Positions 25,072 through 33,641 of a stretch of DNA of 64,000 nucleotides are shown here, in pieces. Source of the DNA: Aldehydirespirator sp965248735. GTDB lineage: Bacteria > Actinomycetota > Acidimicrobiia > Acidimicrobiales > Aldehydirespiratoraceae. The stretch spans positions 2,108,001 to 2,172,000 of the forward strand of contig OZ252146.1 of NCBI GenBank assembly GCA_965248735.1, written 5' to 3'. Position 1 is the stretch's first letter. Each line of letters starts with the position of its first letter. The position numbers and the translations under genes are program-made. A model generated the notes under the pieces. It ran no database searches. It saw only the letters and a program-made list of their open reading frames with translations, and was not told the origin of the DNA.

Positions 25072-25120
25072 ATTGGCAGCGGTCGATGCCCGGTTGGTCG
25101 TCGTGGGCTGCCAGTTCGGT
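25072..25120. repeat. REP-like hairpin repeat, copy 3
   Basis: A more diverged unit (ATTGGCAGCGGTCGATGCCC ... GCTGCCAGTTCGGT) in the gap between the AbiEi-like remnant and the GH43-like gene. The rest of 25015-25152 is an AT-rich stretch that may hold the AbiEi promoter. Confidence 0.65.
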
Positions 25121-25152
25121 GGACGGTTGCGGGGAAGTACGGGTCTTCGGCC

Positions 25153-26070
25153 CTAGATCTCAGTGACGCCTAGCGCGTCCTCGCCGGCTGCGGCGTAGTA
25201 CAGCCAGCGGCGGCCGCCGTCGGCAAGCACGAAAGGGTCGCGCAGACCGTTCTGGCGAGTCGTCGCCAAGCCTCTCGGAACCGGCTTGAGGGGCTCTTCG
25301 GCGCCCTCCCAGTGCGCTGTCGGCCTCATCACCTCGGTCACCGGCCCCGGTGTCCAACTCCGCCAGTCGCCGGAGACGTCGATCATGGCGCGGTAGATGC
25401 GTTCGGGCGCTTCGTAGCACCGGGTGAACAGCATCTCGACCTCGCCGCGCTCGGGGCGACGGAACACGCAGCAATGGCGGATCTCGTCGTCGTCGAACAG
25501 CATCGGCCCGTACTCGAAGCCTCGCAGCCCGCAAGCGGAGCGCACCACCTGAGACGGCATGGCGATGCCGTACCAGGCGTCGCCGGCGTAGAACATCCGC
25601 AGATAGCTCGGAGCCACCGCGGTCACCGGCTCAACCAGGGCGAAGTGCCGGCCGCTGTGCGAGGTCGCCACCATGGTCTTCTGGTTCAGCGACGGGTAGG
25701 CGCCCCAACACGGCAGGTGGCCGCCGATGTCGGAGGGGACCATCCCGTGGAAGTACATCACGAAGCGCTGTCGGCGGTCGTCGGCGTGGACGTCGGGCGA
25801 GGCGATGTGGGGCTGGCGGTCCGACGGCGTGTCGTCCACGTGGAGCACGTCGGGCTCGACCACCCGCCACGGCCCGGTCGGCTCGTCCGCGGCGGCGAGT
25901 CGAATCGACTGGCCGATGTGGTGCGCGAAGAACATCAGGTACCGGCCCGGGGGGTCCGGCATCCAACCGGGGGCCGGCAGGACCGACGGCCCATTGACGT
26001 TGAACCGGTCGTGGTCGCGGGGCACTCCGGGCGTAGTGGCGTCGATGATACGGCTGCGGGACTGCGTCAT
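25153..26070 (-). CDS. GH43-like five-bladed beta-propeller glycosidase-type protein
   Basis: A 305-aa protein whose repeated blade-like segments (RYLMFFAHHIGQSIRLAAADEPTGPWR, then HIASPDVHADDRRQRFVMYFHG, EPLKPVPRGLATTRQNGLRDPFVLAD) follow the five-bladed propeller pattern of GH43/GH32/DUF377-type proteins. An Asp in LRDPFVL could be a catalytic-type acid, but the usual triad is not clear. No signal peptide is seen. It lies next to pcm on the same strand, with no sugar transport genes nearby, so the substrate is unknown. Confidence 0.65.
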   Translation of the reverse strand: MTQSRSRIIDATTPGVPRDHDRFNVNGPSVLPAPGWMPDPPGRYLMFFAHHIGQSIRLAAADEPTGPWRVVEPDVLHVDDTPSDRQPHIASPDVHADDRRQRFVMYFHGMVPSDIGGHLPCWGAYPSLNQKTMVATSHSGRHFALVEPVTAVAPSYLRMFYAGDAWYGIAMPSQVVRSACGLRGFEYGPMLFDDDEIRHCCVFRRPERGEVEMLFTRCYEAPERIYRAMIDVSGDWRSWTPGPVTEVMRPTAHWEGAEEPLKPVPRGLATTRQNGLRDPFVLADGGRRWLYYAAAGEDALGVTEI

Positions 26071-26095
26071 GGGGTCCGTGTGGCCGGGCCGGGGC

Positions 26096-26785
26096 TCACC
26101 GGCCAGGCCCGAAGCCGTGGGCGCCGATGAGCGGGACGAATCGCACCGGCGTGAGCCGCTCCGAGCGGTAGTCCTCGGCGGGTGCGGGGTCCCCGTCCTC
26201 GCGGAGGTCTCCAGTAGCGGGGCGGGTGTAGCGCATCAGGAACTGGTCGTGGTGGCGTGAGCCGACGGGCATAACCAGGCGCCCTCCCGGCGCGAGCTGC
26301 TCCAGCAGGGGCGGCGGCGGCGCCGGACCGGCCGCGGTCACGACGATGGCGTCGTAGGGAGCCTCCTCGGGCCAGCCCAGCGTCCCGTCGCCCACCACGA
26401 CTTTGACGTCTCCCAGGCCGTGCCCGGCCAGCGCGGCCCGGGCCCTCTCGGCCAGCGCGGGCCGCCGCTCGATGGCCACCACCCGGCCGGCCAGGGCCCG
26501 CAGCACCAGCGCTCCGTACCCGGACCCGGCCCCGACCTCGAGGACGCGGTCGTCCGGGCCCAGCTGGGCCGCCTCAGCCATCATCGCGACCATGGCGGGC
26601 TGGCTCATGGTCTGGCCCTCCCCGATGGGCAGAGGGCCGTCGTCGAACGCGGCCGAGGCGAACCGGCGGGGAACGAAGCGCTGCCGGGGCACCCTCCCGA
26701 TGGCCTCGAGCACGGCCTCGTCGCGCACGCCGTAGCGGCGGGCCTGGGCCACGAGGTCCGACAGCTGCCGCGTCGAGCCGGGCAC
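26096..26785 (-). CDS. pcm: Protein-L-isoaspartate O-methyltransferase
   Basis: A 229-aa SAM-dependent repair enzyme that methylates isoaspartyl residues in aged proteins. VPRQRFVPRRFASAAFDDGPLPIGEGQTMSQP is the family signature, and VLEVGAGSGYGALVLRAL is motif I for SAM. VVGDGTLGWPEEAPYDAIVVTAA and LLEQLAPGGRLVMPVG follow in order. It precedes the DUF2277 gene by 7 bases (26793). Confidence 0.92.
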   Translation of the reverse strand: MPGSTRQLSDLVAQARRYGVRDEAVLEAIGRVPRQRFVPRRFASAAFDDGPLPIGEGQTMSQPAMVAMMAEAAQLGPDDRVLEVGAGSGYGALVLRALAGRVVAIERRPALAERARAALAGHGLGDVKVVVGDGTLGWPEEAPYDAIVVTAAGPAPPPPLLEQLAPGGRLVMPVGSRHHDQFLMRYTRPATGDLREDGDPAPAEDYRSERLTPVRFVPLIGAHGFGPGR

Positions 26786-26792
26786 AAGCGGA

Positions 26793-27059
26793 TCAGGCTG
26801 TTCCGCCCGCGGCCGCAGCGGTCCGCCGCCGCAGCGGCGGATCTTGGCGGGGCGGCATCCGGCGGGGCGGCAGGGCGGCCAGCAGGTCGGCAGTGGCGTC
26901 AGCCACCAGCGCCACGGTCCGCTCGAAGGCGGCCTCTGTCGCGGCGGACGTCTTCTGCACCCCGCTCACCTTCCGGACGTACTGGAGGGCGGCGGCCTCG
27001 ATCTCGGCGGTGGTGGCGGGCGGCGCCAGCCCCCGCAGGGTCGTGATGTTGCGGCACAT
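26793..27059 (-). CDS. DUF2277 family protein
   Basis: An 88-aa protein starting MCRNITTLRGLAPPATTAEI, the signature of DUF2277, with IEAAALQYVRKVSGVQKTSA and a C-terminal helix (ADATADLLAALPPR). The ATG at 27057-27059 matches the family start; 11 extra codons upstream are discounted. The function of the family is unknown. It sits between pcm and the divergent mscR gene. Confidence 0.85.
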   Translation of the reverse strand: MCRNITTLRGLAPPATTAEIEAAALQYVRKVSGVQKTSAATEAAFERTVALVADATADLLAALPPRRMPPRQDPPLRRRTAAAAGGTA

Positions 27060-27202
27060 GGCCGCGACTCTACGCCCTCGCTCTCGAGACAATCAGCCGG
27101 GGCGCCGACGGCTCTTCGGTCGGGGGGCTCGCTACTTGATGGGCCGGCTGGGCGCGGTAGTGTGCCGCGGACCAGCCGCGGGAATACCAGGAGGACGATG
27201 AC

Positions 27203-28288
27203 ATGCCCCAGACCGTGCGAGGAGTGGTGTCGATGGCCGTGGGCGAGCCGGTCACGATCACCGAGGTCGTGATCCCCGACCCCGGCCCGGGCGAGGCGGT
27301 GGTGGCCATCGGTGCCTGCGGCGTCTGCCACACCGACCTGCACTACCGCGAGGGCGGGATCAACGACGAGTTTCCTTTCCTGCTCGGTCACGAGGCCGCG
27401 GGCGTGGTGGAATCGGTCGGCGACGGCGTGACCGAGGTGGCGCCGGGCGACTTCGTGATCCTCAACTGGCGGGCAGTGTGCGGGGAGTGCCGCTCGTGCC
27501 TGCGGGGCCGGCCCCACATCTGCTTCAACACCCACAACGCGTCCCAGAATATGACGCTGGCCGACGGCACCGAGCTGTCGCCCGCTCTGGGCATCGGAGC
27601 CTTCGCCGACAAGACCCTGGTCGCCGCGGGGCAGTGCACCAAGGTCGATCCGGCCGCTCCGGCCACCGCCGCGGGCCTGTTGGGCTGCGGGGTGATGGCC
27701 GGCATCGGCGCGGCGATCAACACCGGCGGAGTCGGCCGGGGCGACAGCGTGGCCGTGTTCGGCTGCGGGGGAGTGGGCGACGCCGCCATCGCCGGCTCCA
27801 AGCTGGCCGGGGCATCGACCATCATCGGCGTGGACATCGACGATCGCAAGCTCGAGTGGGCCAGAGGCTTCGGCGCCACCCACACCATCAACTCGTCTGC
27901 GTCCGACCCGGTCGAGGAGATCAAGGCCCTCACCGGCGGCAACGGCGTGGACGTGGCCATTGAGGCGGTGGGCCTGCCCGTCACCTACCGGCAGGCCTTC
28001 GAGGCCCGCGACCACGCCGGCACGGTGGTGCTGGTGGGCGTGCCCCGACCAGACATGACCATCGAGCTGCCCTTCATCGAGGTGTTCGGCCGGGGCGGGG
28101 CCCTCAAGTCGAGCTGGTACGGCGATTGCCTGCCGACCCGGGACTTCCCCATGCTGATCGACCTGTACCTGCAGGGTCGACTAGACCTTGACGGTTTCGT
28201 GTCCGAGACGATCGGCCTCGACGACGTGGAGGAGGCCTTCCACAAGATGGAACGCGGCGAGGTGCTGCGCTCCGTCGTCGTGCTGTAG
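27203..28288 (+). CDS. mscR: S-(hydroxymethyl)mycothiol dehydrogenase, Zn alcohol dehydrogenase
   Basis: A 361-aa medium-chain dehydrogenase. Catalytic Zn ligands lie in GACGVCHTDLHYREGG and LGHEAAGVVE; structural Zn Cys are in CGECRSCLRGRPHICF. The NAD site is FGCGGVGDAAIAGSKLAGA. It oxidises S-hydroxymethyl-mycothiol formed from formaldehyde, and can act on nitrosomycothiol. The call rests on overall resemblance to the actinobacterial MscR group plus the neighbour, an MBL-fold enzyme 20 bases downstream as in mycobacteria. Class III glutathione-type ADHs are related, but glutathione is absent from actinobacteria. Confidence 0.85.
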   Translation: MPQTVRGVVSMAVGEPVTITEVVIPDPGPGEAVVAIGACGVCHTDLHYREGGINDEFPFLLGHEAAGVVESVGDGVTEVAPGDFVILNWRAVCGECRSCLRGRPHICFNTHNASQNMTLADGTELSPALGIGAFADKTLVAAGQCTKVDPAAPATAAGLLGCGVMAGIGAAINTGGVGRGDSVAVFGCGGVGDAAIAGSKLAGASTIIGVDIDDRKLEWARGFGATHTINSSASDPVEEIKALTGGNGVDVAIEAVGLPVTYRQAFEARDHAGTVVLVGVPRPDMTIELPFIEVFGRGGALKSSWYGDCLPTRDFPMLIDLYLQGRLDLDGFVSETIGLDDVEEAFHKMERGEVLRSVVVL

Positions 28289-28308
28289 GCGGGACTGGGA
28301 CCGACGCC

Positions 28309-28938
28309 GTGCCCATCGAGCTGGTCACCACTGACGGCATCTTCGCCCTCGACGGCGGCGAGTGGGAGGTCACCAACAACATCTGGCTGGTCGGCGACGA
28401 CCGCGAGGTGCTGATCTTCGACGCCGCCCACGACCACGAGCCCATCGCGGCCGCGGTGGCCGGCCGGCGGGTGGCGGCCATCGTGTGCACCCACGGCCAC
28501 AACGACCACATCAACGCGGCGGTGGCCTTGCGCGACGCGGTGGACGCGCCGGTGTTGCTGCATCCCGAGGACCGCATGCTGTGGGACGCGGTCCATCCCG
28601 GCGACTCACCGGACCGCGATCTGGAGCCGGGCTCGGTGCTGGCCGCGGGCGGCCACTCGCTCGGGGTGATCCACACCCCGGGCCACTCGCCGGGTTGCTG
28701 CTGCTTCCACGACGCGGCCGGCGGCCGGGTGCTTTCGGGCGACACATTGTTCTGCGGCGGCCCCGGCGCCACCGGCCGCAGCTTCAGCGACGAGCCCACC
28801 ATCCTGCGCAGCATCCGCGAGTGCCTGCTCACCCTGCCCGCTGACACGGTTGTGCACACCGGCCACGGCGACAACACCACCATCGGCGCCGAGACCGAGC
28901 GGGTCTTCGACCGCATCTCCGAATTGGGCCTCGCCTGA
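28309..28938 (+). CDS. MBL-fold hydrolase, probable S-formylmycothiol-type thioesterase partner of MscR
   Basis: A 209-aa metallo-beta-lactamase-fold protein. The metal motif is THGHNDHINA (HxHxDH), then HTPGHSPGCCCFH (third His), LSGDTLFCGGPG (bridging Asp) and HTGHGDNTTI (last His). It resembles hydroxyacylglutathione hydrolases. In mycobacteria the homologue beside mscR is proposed to release formate from the mycothiol thioester; that role is inferred from context. The GTG at 28309 is 20 bases after the mscR stop. Confidence 0.85.
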   Translation: MPIELVTTDGIFALDGGEWEVTNNIWLVGDDREVLIFDAAHDHEPIAAAVAGRRVAAIVCTHGHNDHINAAVALRDAVDAPVLLHPEDRMLWDAVHPGDSPDRDLEPGSVLAAGGHSLGVIHTPGHSPGCCCFHDAAGGRVLSGDTLFCGGPGATGRSFSDEPTILRSIRECLLTLPADTVVHTGHGDNTTIGAETERVFDRISELGLA

Positions 28939-28949
28939 GGGGGAGTGCC

Positions 28950-30074
28950 ACGAGGAAGGCGGCCGCGGTCACGGTCGGGCTGGCGCTGTGGGGCGCGGCA
29001 TGTGGCGGCACGAGCTCGGATGCTGAGTCGGAGCCGTTCAGCGAGTCGGAGATGAGCGATCTCCTGACGCATTGGGTGGGCAAACGCCACAAGAGCGTTG
29101 GCGTGGTGGCCGGCGTCGTGAGTCAACAGGAGCGCTTCATCGTCGGTCATGGACGGCTGGCGGCCGACGACCCGAGACAGCCTGACGGCGACACAGTCTT
29201 CGAGATCGGCTCGATCACCAAGGTCTTCACATCCACCCTCCTGGCTGACTTGGTCCTGCGAGGGGAGTTGGAGCTCGACACGCCGGTGCAGAGCCTGCTC
29301 GGCGACGAGGCGCGAATGCCGACCCGCGGCGGCGCCGAGATCACCCTGGGACAGTTGGCCACCCACAGCTCGGGGCTGCCCCGGCTGCCCGACAACCTCG
29401 ACCCGGCCGACGAGACCAACCCGTACGCCGACTACACCGTCGAACGTCTCTACGAGTTCCTCGGGGCGTACGAGTTGAGCCGCGACATCGGAGAGACGGT
29501 TGAGTACTCGAATCTCGGCTACGGCCTGCTGGGCCACTCTCTCGGCCGCGGGCAGGGCCGCGACTACGAGACGCTCGTCAAAGAGCGGATCCTCGAGCCG
29601 CTGCAGATGTCCGACACCGCGGCCACCCTGACGCCGACGCTTCGAAGGCGTCTGGCTGTCGGGCATGATGGTTCGCTCAAGCCCGCCGCGAACTGGGATC
29701 TAGCGGTCCACGCCGGTGCGGGAGCCCTGCTCTCTACCGTCAAGGACCTGCTGACGTTCCTTGAAGCGAACCTCGGTCTGCGCGAGTCGCCCCTCCGAGA
29801 GGCCATGGAATACGCTCACGCCCCGCGGGTAGAGGATCAGATGCTGGGCATGGAGATCGGACTCGGGTGGATAGTCCACGACTCCAAGGAAGGCCGGATC
29901 GTGTGGCACAACGGCGGGACCGGCGGATACAGCTCCTTCATCGGTTTCGATCCCGCGCTTCAGGTCGGGGTTGTGGTGCTGTCGAACACAGCGGACAGTG
30001 TTGACTATCTGGGCTTCCGGCTGTTGAACCGCGCCACAGCCACCTGGGACGACCGTCTCAAGGAGCGACCATGA
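28950..30074 (+). CDS. Serine hydrolase / class C beta-lactamase-like lipoprotein, unusual start
   Basis: The catalytic domain has SxxK in FEIGSITKVFTST, YSN in EYSNLGYGLLGHS and HNGGTGG near the C-terminus, as in class C beta-lactamases, DD-peptidases and related esterases. Upstream of the ATG at 29052 the frame encodes a good lipoprotein signal (RKAAAVTVGLALWGAACGG), but no ATG, GTG or TTG precedes it; an ACG at 28950 lies 4-5 bases after AGGGGGAG. So either ACG (or CTG at 28935, overlapping the previous stop) starts the gene, or the signal has lost its start and translation begins at 29052. It overlaps alkD by ATGA. Confidence 0.75.
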   Translation, partial: TRKAAAVTVGLALWGAACGGTSSDAESEPFSESEMSDLLTHWVGKRHKSVGVVAGVVSQQERFIVGHGRLAADDPRQPDGDTVFEIGSITKVFTSTLLADLVLRGELELDTPVQSLLGDEARMPTRGGAEITLGQLATHSSGLPRLPDNLDPADETNPYADYTVERLYEFLGAYELSRDIGETVEYSNLGYGLLGHSLGRGQGRDYETLVKERILEPLQMSDTAATLTPTLRRRLAVGHDGSLKPAANWDLAVHAGAGALLSTVKDLLTFLEANLGLRESPLREAMEYAHAPRVEDQMLGMEIGLGWIVHDSKEGRIVWHNGGTGGYSSFIGFDPALQVGVVVLSNTADSVDYLGFRLLNRATATWDDRLKERP

Positions 30075-30793
30075 ACAACAACCTCAGTGCAGTGATGGCG
30101 CAGATGGAGGCGGCAGGGACCGCCCAGAACCGGAAGGTGTACGCCCGCCACGGCGCGGCCGAGCCGATGTTCGGGGTCAGTTACGCCAACTTGGGCAAGA
30201 TCGCCAAGCCCATCAAGACAGACCACTCGCTGGCCGTCGAGCTGTGGGACAGCGGCAACTACGACGCCCGGGTGCTGGCTCTGCGAGTGGCCGACGCTGT
30301 TGCGCTGGACGAGCCGCTGGCCGGCCGCTGGCTGCGCGACGTGGACAACTACATCCTGGCTGAGGGCCTCGGCGGGCTGTGCGCGCAATCGCCGCACGCC
30401 CGGGAGCTGAGCGACGCCTGGAGGGACCGATCCGGCGAATGGGAGGCATCCACCGGATGGTTCATCGTCACCTGCACCGCCGAGGACCCCGGGGTCTGGT
30501 CGATTGACGAGCTGCGCGGCCTGCTGGGCCAGATCGAGGTCGAGATCGGCGAGCGGCCCAACCGTGTCCGCCACGAGATGAACGGCGGGCTCATCGTCAT
30601 CGCCCTGCGCGACGCCGGCCTGCGCCGCGAGGTGCTGGCCGCCGCCGCCCGCATTGGCCTGGTGAAGATCGACCACGGCCAGACCGGCTGCAAGACCCCC
30701 GAAGTTGCCCCCTACGTGGAGCGAACCGTGGCCCACCGGGCCGCCAAGGCCGCGCGCCATGCCGAGAAGACCGCCCGGCGCCGCGCCGGCTAG
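30071..30793 (+). CDS. AlkD-like DNA alkylation repair protein
   Basis: A 240-aa protein of HEAT-like repeats. MFGVSYANLGKIAKPIKTDHSLAVELWDSGNYDARVLALRVAD matches the AlkD fold, and W-R-D and Asp residues near CTAEDPG are in the expected region. AlkD removes 3- and 7-alkylpurines without base flipping. The ATG overlaps the serine hydrolase stop (ATGA). The Lys/Arg-rich C-terminal tail (RAAKAARHAEKTARRRAG) is likely to help DNA binding. Other alkylation repair genes lie nearby (31962). Confidence 0.8.
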   Translation: MNNNLSAVMAQMEAAGTAQNRKVYARHGAAEPMFGVSYANLGKIAKPIKTDHSLAVELWDSGNYDARVLALRVADAVALDEPLAGRWLRDVDNYILAEGLGGLCAQSPHARELSDAWRDRSGEWEASTGWFIVTCTAEDPGVWSIDELRGLLGQIEVEIGERPNRVRHEMNGGLIVIALRDAGLRREVLAAAARIGLVKIDHGQTGCKTPEVAPYVERTVAHRAAKAARHAEKTARRRAG

Positions 30794-30878
30794 ATGGCCG
30801 TGTCCGCTGCTCGGCGGCTCTCGCCGTGAACAGTGAGCATCGCCGATCGGGTTCGAGTCGGTTGAGCACGGTGCCGGC

Positions 30879-31946
30879 GTGAGGCTCGAGGGTCTCCACG
30901 AGAAGCCGGTGGACAGCTTGCCGGTCGTTTCGCTCCGGCGCCGGGCCGAGCTGGCGGCTCAGCCGGCGGAGAGCCACGCGGAGCTCCTGGCCGAGCTCGC
31001 CTTCGCCACATCGGTGGAGGTGTGCTACCCGCCGGAGCCGGAATCGCTCGGGGCTCGCATCCGGGCGGTGGCCTGGAACCTCCAGCGCGGCAGGAGCCTC
31101 GGCGCGTCGGCCGCGTTGCTGGAGCGGGCGGGCGCGGATGTGCTGCTGCTGTCGGAGCTTGACTGGGGCATGGCCCGCTCGAACCAGCGCCACACCGCCG
31201 CGGAGCTGGCCGGTCGGCTGGGCTGCGGCTACGCCTACGCCGTCGAGTACTTCGAGCTGGGCCTAGGAGATGCCGAGGAGCGCCGGCTCCACGAAGGTGA
31301 CTCCAACGAGGTGGGCTACCACGGCAACGCCATCCTGAGTCGGGCGCCGCTGGAGCGCCCGGCGCTGCTGCGTTTGGAGGTGTCGGGAGGCTGGTTCGAC
31401 GGGCAGCGGGGCGAGCAGCGCATCGGGGGGCGCATGGCGGTGCTGGCGACTGTGGCGATGGGCGGCCGCGACGTCGTCGTCGCGTCCGTTCACCTTGAGA
31501 GTCACAGCGATCCCCGAGAGCGGGCCGCGCAATTCGGCGCTCTGCTGGACGGGATCGAGGCGTACTTGCCGGGCGCGCCCGCGCTGATCGGTGGGGATCT
31601 CAACACGTTCTCACTCGGCCCCGCCGACGTCGAGGACCCTGAGCGGGCCAGGCAGCTCTTCGAGGACGATCCCGGCCGATTGACCCATCCGGTGCCCCAC
31701 GAGCCGCTGTTCGCGCTGGCCGCGGGCCGCAGCTACGACTGGGAGGCATGCAACGTCCGGGGCGAGCCCACGCAGCGCCTGACTGCGCCGCGGCCGTCGC
31801 GCCGGGGCGAGATGAAGATCGACTGGCTCTTGAGCCGAGGCCTGCGAGCCGCCGACCCGGAGGTGCTGACCGCCGCCGACCCGGCAGGCGACGCTTTGTC
31901 TGACCATGAGCCCATCGCGGCCAGTCTGAGCTTGTCTGCCTCGTAG
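30879..31946 (+). CDS. Endonuclease/exonuclease/phosphatase (EEP) family protein
   Basis: A 355-aa protein with EEP motifs: RAVAWNLQRG (Asn), LLLSELDWGMARS (metal Glu), VVASVHLESH (catalytic His), IGGDLNTF (Asp, Asn) and a C-terminal LSDHEPIAA (Asp-His). It therefore cuts phosphoester bonds in nucleic acids, lipids or nucleotides; the specific substrate is unclear. It has an N-terminal extension of about 55 residues before the fold. GTG at 30879 is assumed. Confidence 0.85.
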   Translation: MRLEGLHEKPVDSLPVVSLRRRAELAAQPAESHAELLAELAFATSVEVCYPPEPESLGARIRAVAWNLQRGRSLGASAALLERAGADVLLLSELDWGMARSNQRHTAAELAGRLGCGYAYAVEYFELGLGDAEERRLHEGDSNEVGYHGNAILSRAPLERPALLRLEVSGGWFDGQRGEQRIGGRMAVLATVAMGGRDVVVASVHLESHSDPRERAAQFGALLDGIEAYLPGAPALIGGDLNTFSLGPADVEDPERARQLFEDDPGRLTHPVPHEPLFALAAGRSYDWEACNVRGEPTQRLTAPRPSRRGEMKIDWLLSRGLRAADPEVLTAADPAGDALSDHEPIAASLSLSAS

Positions 31947-31961
31947 GAGACCGGCAGGCTG

Positions 31962-32888
31962 CTACACCCTGCTGATGTCGAAGCGCGTGGGGGCGGGATG
32001 GTGCCGGGGCGGGCCTATGCCGGCGGCCTTGACCAGGCGAACCACCCGGCCGCGGTGACCGGCGTAAGGCTCCAGCACTTCGAGCATGGAGTCGTCGTCG
32101 CCGTCGGTGGCGCCGGTGAGGGCGTAGGTCACCAGCACCGGCACATGCAGATCTCCAACCGGCACAGCGTCGGGGTCGCCCGCGGCGGCGCCGGTGGTGC
32201 GAGCCGCGGTCCACGGTCCGACGCCGGGAAGCCGCTGGAGCCACTCGCGGGCCTCGGCCGCGGGCCGCTCCTGTAGAGCCTCCAGGCGCGCGGCGTGCTT
32301 GGCCGCGACGCGGATCACTCGGGTGCGGGCCCGGTCCACGCCGGCGCGGTGGAACCCGTGGTCACCGATCCGCAGCACCGCCTCGGGCCGGGGGAACAGC
32401 GGCAGCGGCCCCCCTCCGGGCACGTCGGCACCGTGGAGCCGTCCCATCCGGGCCACCGCGGTCCGAGCGTCGGCGCTCACGACCCTCTGGTAGACGGCCG
32501 CCGTCGCGATCGCCTCGAACCAGCGGCCGGTGGCGCCCAGCCGCGGCACCCCCAGCCGGGACACCAGACCGCGCACCACCGGATCTCGGGGCTCGAAGCC
32601 GCTGGGGTCATCGTCGTTGCCGAGCAGGGCCGGAAGCTTGCCGATGGCCCACTCGGCGCCCGGACCCCAGGCATCGGCGATCACTTCCCCGCCGACGGGC
32701 CGGAACGCCAGCGACGCCGATCCGTCGGGCGTCTCAGTGGCCCACCATCGGACGCCGTCGCGGCTCTGTGACGTCTTCACCCACATCAACGTCACCTTCA
32801 GGTTCAGGTCGTAGGCCGGCCGGAAGACGGTCGAGCAGTCCGGCGGGCCGCTGGAGGCCTTGAGCGGAGCACTGGTCGGTCCGGGCAT
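31962..32888 (-). CDS. DNA-3-methyladenine glycosylase 2 family (AlkA-like)
   Basis: A 308-aa helix-hairpin-helix glycosylase. The HhH-GPD motif LQRLPGVGPWTAARTTGAA ends with the catalytic Asp in VPVGDLHVP, the standard arrangement. About 110 N-terminal residues before it form the small domain. It would excise alkylated purines, complementing the AlkD-like gene 1.2 kb away on the other strand. It is transcribed towards the EEP gene and lies one base downstream of the next gene's stop. Confidence 0.85.
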   Translation of the reverse strand: MPGPTSAPLKASSGPPDCSTVFRPAYDLNLKVTLMWVKTSQSRDGVRWWATETPDGSASLAFRPVGGEVIADAWGPGAEWAIGKLPALLGNDDDPSGFEPRDPVVRGLVSRLGVPRLGATGRWFEAIATAAVYQRVVSADARTAVARMGRLHGADVPGGGPLPLFPRPEAVLRIGDHGFHRAGVDRARTRVIRVAAKHAARLEALQERPAAEAREWLQRLPGVGPWTAARTTGAAAGDPDAVPVGDLHVPVLVTYALTGATDGDDDSMLEVLEPYAGHRGRVVRLVKAAGIGPPRHHPAPTRFDISRV

Positions 32889-32889
32889 G

Positions 32890-33303
32890 TCAGGCGCCCG
32901 GCTCCTCCGGGTCCGAAGTGGAGTCGAGGGCCTCCAGAGCGACCTCGAGGGTCTCGAGAAGCCTGCGGTCGGACCCCGCTGCCAGTCCCAGGTCCTCCTT
33001 GGCCTCTTCGATGGCTGTTCGGGTCAATTCGCCAAGGATCCCGTCGATCGGGCCGGGGTTGTAGCCGACCTGGATCAGCGCGCCCTGCAGTTCGGCGACC
33101 TCGTTGCCATCGAGGGCCTCGTCCCGTTCGACGGTGCGGTCGGCGTCCGCCGAGTTTTCCTGCTCCAAGGGTGCTCTGACCACGAGGGCGCCGTCCTCGC
33201 CGCCCAGGGCGCTGTCGAAGATCGGACGGGCCCAGCTCAGCGCCCACCAGAAGGCGAGCAGCAGGACGATCAGCAGGAAGGCGCCCTGGAGGTGGGTGCG
33301 CAT
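32890..33303 (-). CDS. Membrane-anchored peptidoglycan-binding-like protein
   Basis: A 137-aa protein from the ATG at 33301-33303. The N-terminus MRTHLQGAFLLIVLLLAFWWAL is a single membrane helix; the C-terminal half reads GNEVAELQGALIQVGYNPGPIDGILGELTRTAIEEAK, the repeat of PG_binding_1 domains. It would bind cell-wall peptidoglycan from the membrane. A frame of 42 extra residues upstream is Gly/Pro-rich and is discounted. Confidence 0.75.
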   Translation of the reverse strand: MRTHLQGAFLLIVLLLAFWWALSWARPIFDSALGGEDGALVVRAPLEQENSADADRTVERDEALDGNEVAELQGALIQVGYNPGPIDGILGELTRTAIEEAKEDLGLAAGSDRRLLETLEVALEALDSTSDPEEPGA

Positions 33304-33338
33304 GGCCGTCGGCCCGTCCCGAAGCGCCCCTGCCGTGC

Positions 33339-33641
33339 TCAGTTGTAGGCCCGCCTGCGCAGATGCTCCCGGATTTTGGCGCACTCCGGGCACACCGGGT
33401 ACCGGGACGGATCCCGGCTCGGGACCCACACCTTGCCGCAGAGGGCCCGCACCGGCGTGCCCTCGACGTAGGCCCGGTTGGCGTCGGCCCGTCGGGTGTA
33501 GTGGGCGAAGCGGTCGTGGTCCCCGTCGTCGGTCACGGGCCGGACGTCTGGCTCGGTGACCGTGGAGGTTCCGGGTGTCGGTGCCTGATCCCCGGATGCG
33601 CGGGTCGTGGCGAGGGGCTCGGTGCTGGTCGTGCCGGTCAT
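33339..33641 (-). CDS. DUF3039 family protein
   Basis: A 100-aa actinobacteria-specific protein. DDGDHDRFAHYTRR, then GTPVRALCGKVWVPSRDPSR and YPVCPECAKI, give the conserved domain with Cys-x2-Cys plus another Cys, probably a metal site. The N-terminal 40 residues are low-complexity. Its 5' end overlaps the last bases of a DNA ligase remnant. The role is unknown. Confidence 0.88.
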   Translation of the reverse strand: MTGTTSTEPLATTRASGDQAPTPGTSTVTEPDVRPVTDDGDHDRFAHYTRRADANRAYVEGTPVRALCGKVWVPSRDPSRYPVCPECAKIREHLRRRAYN

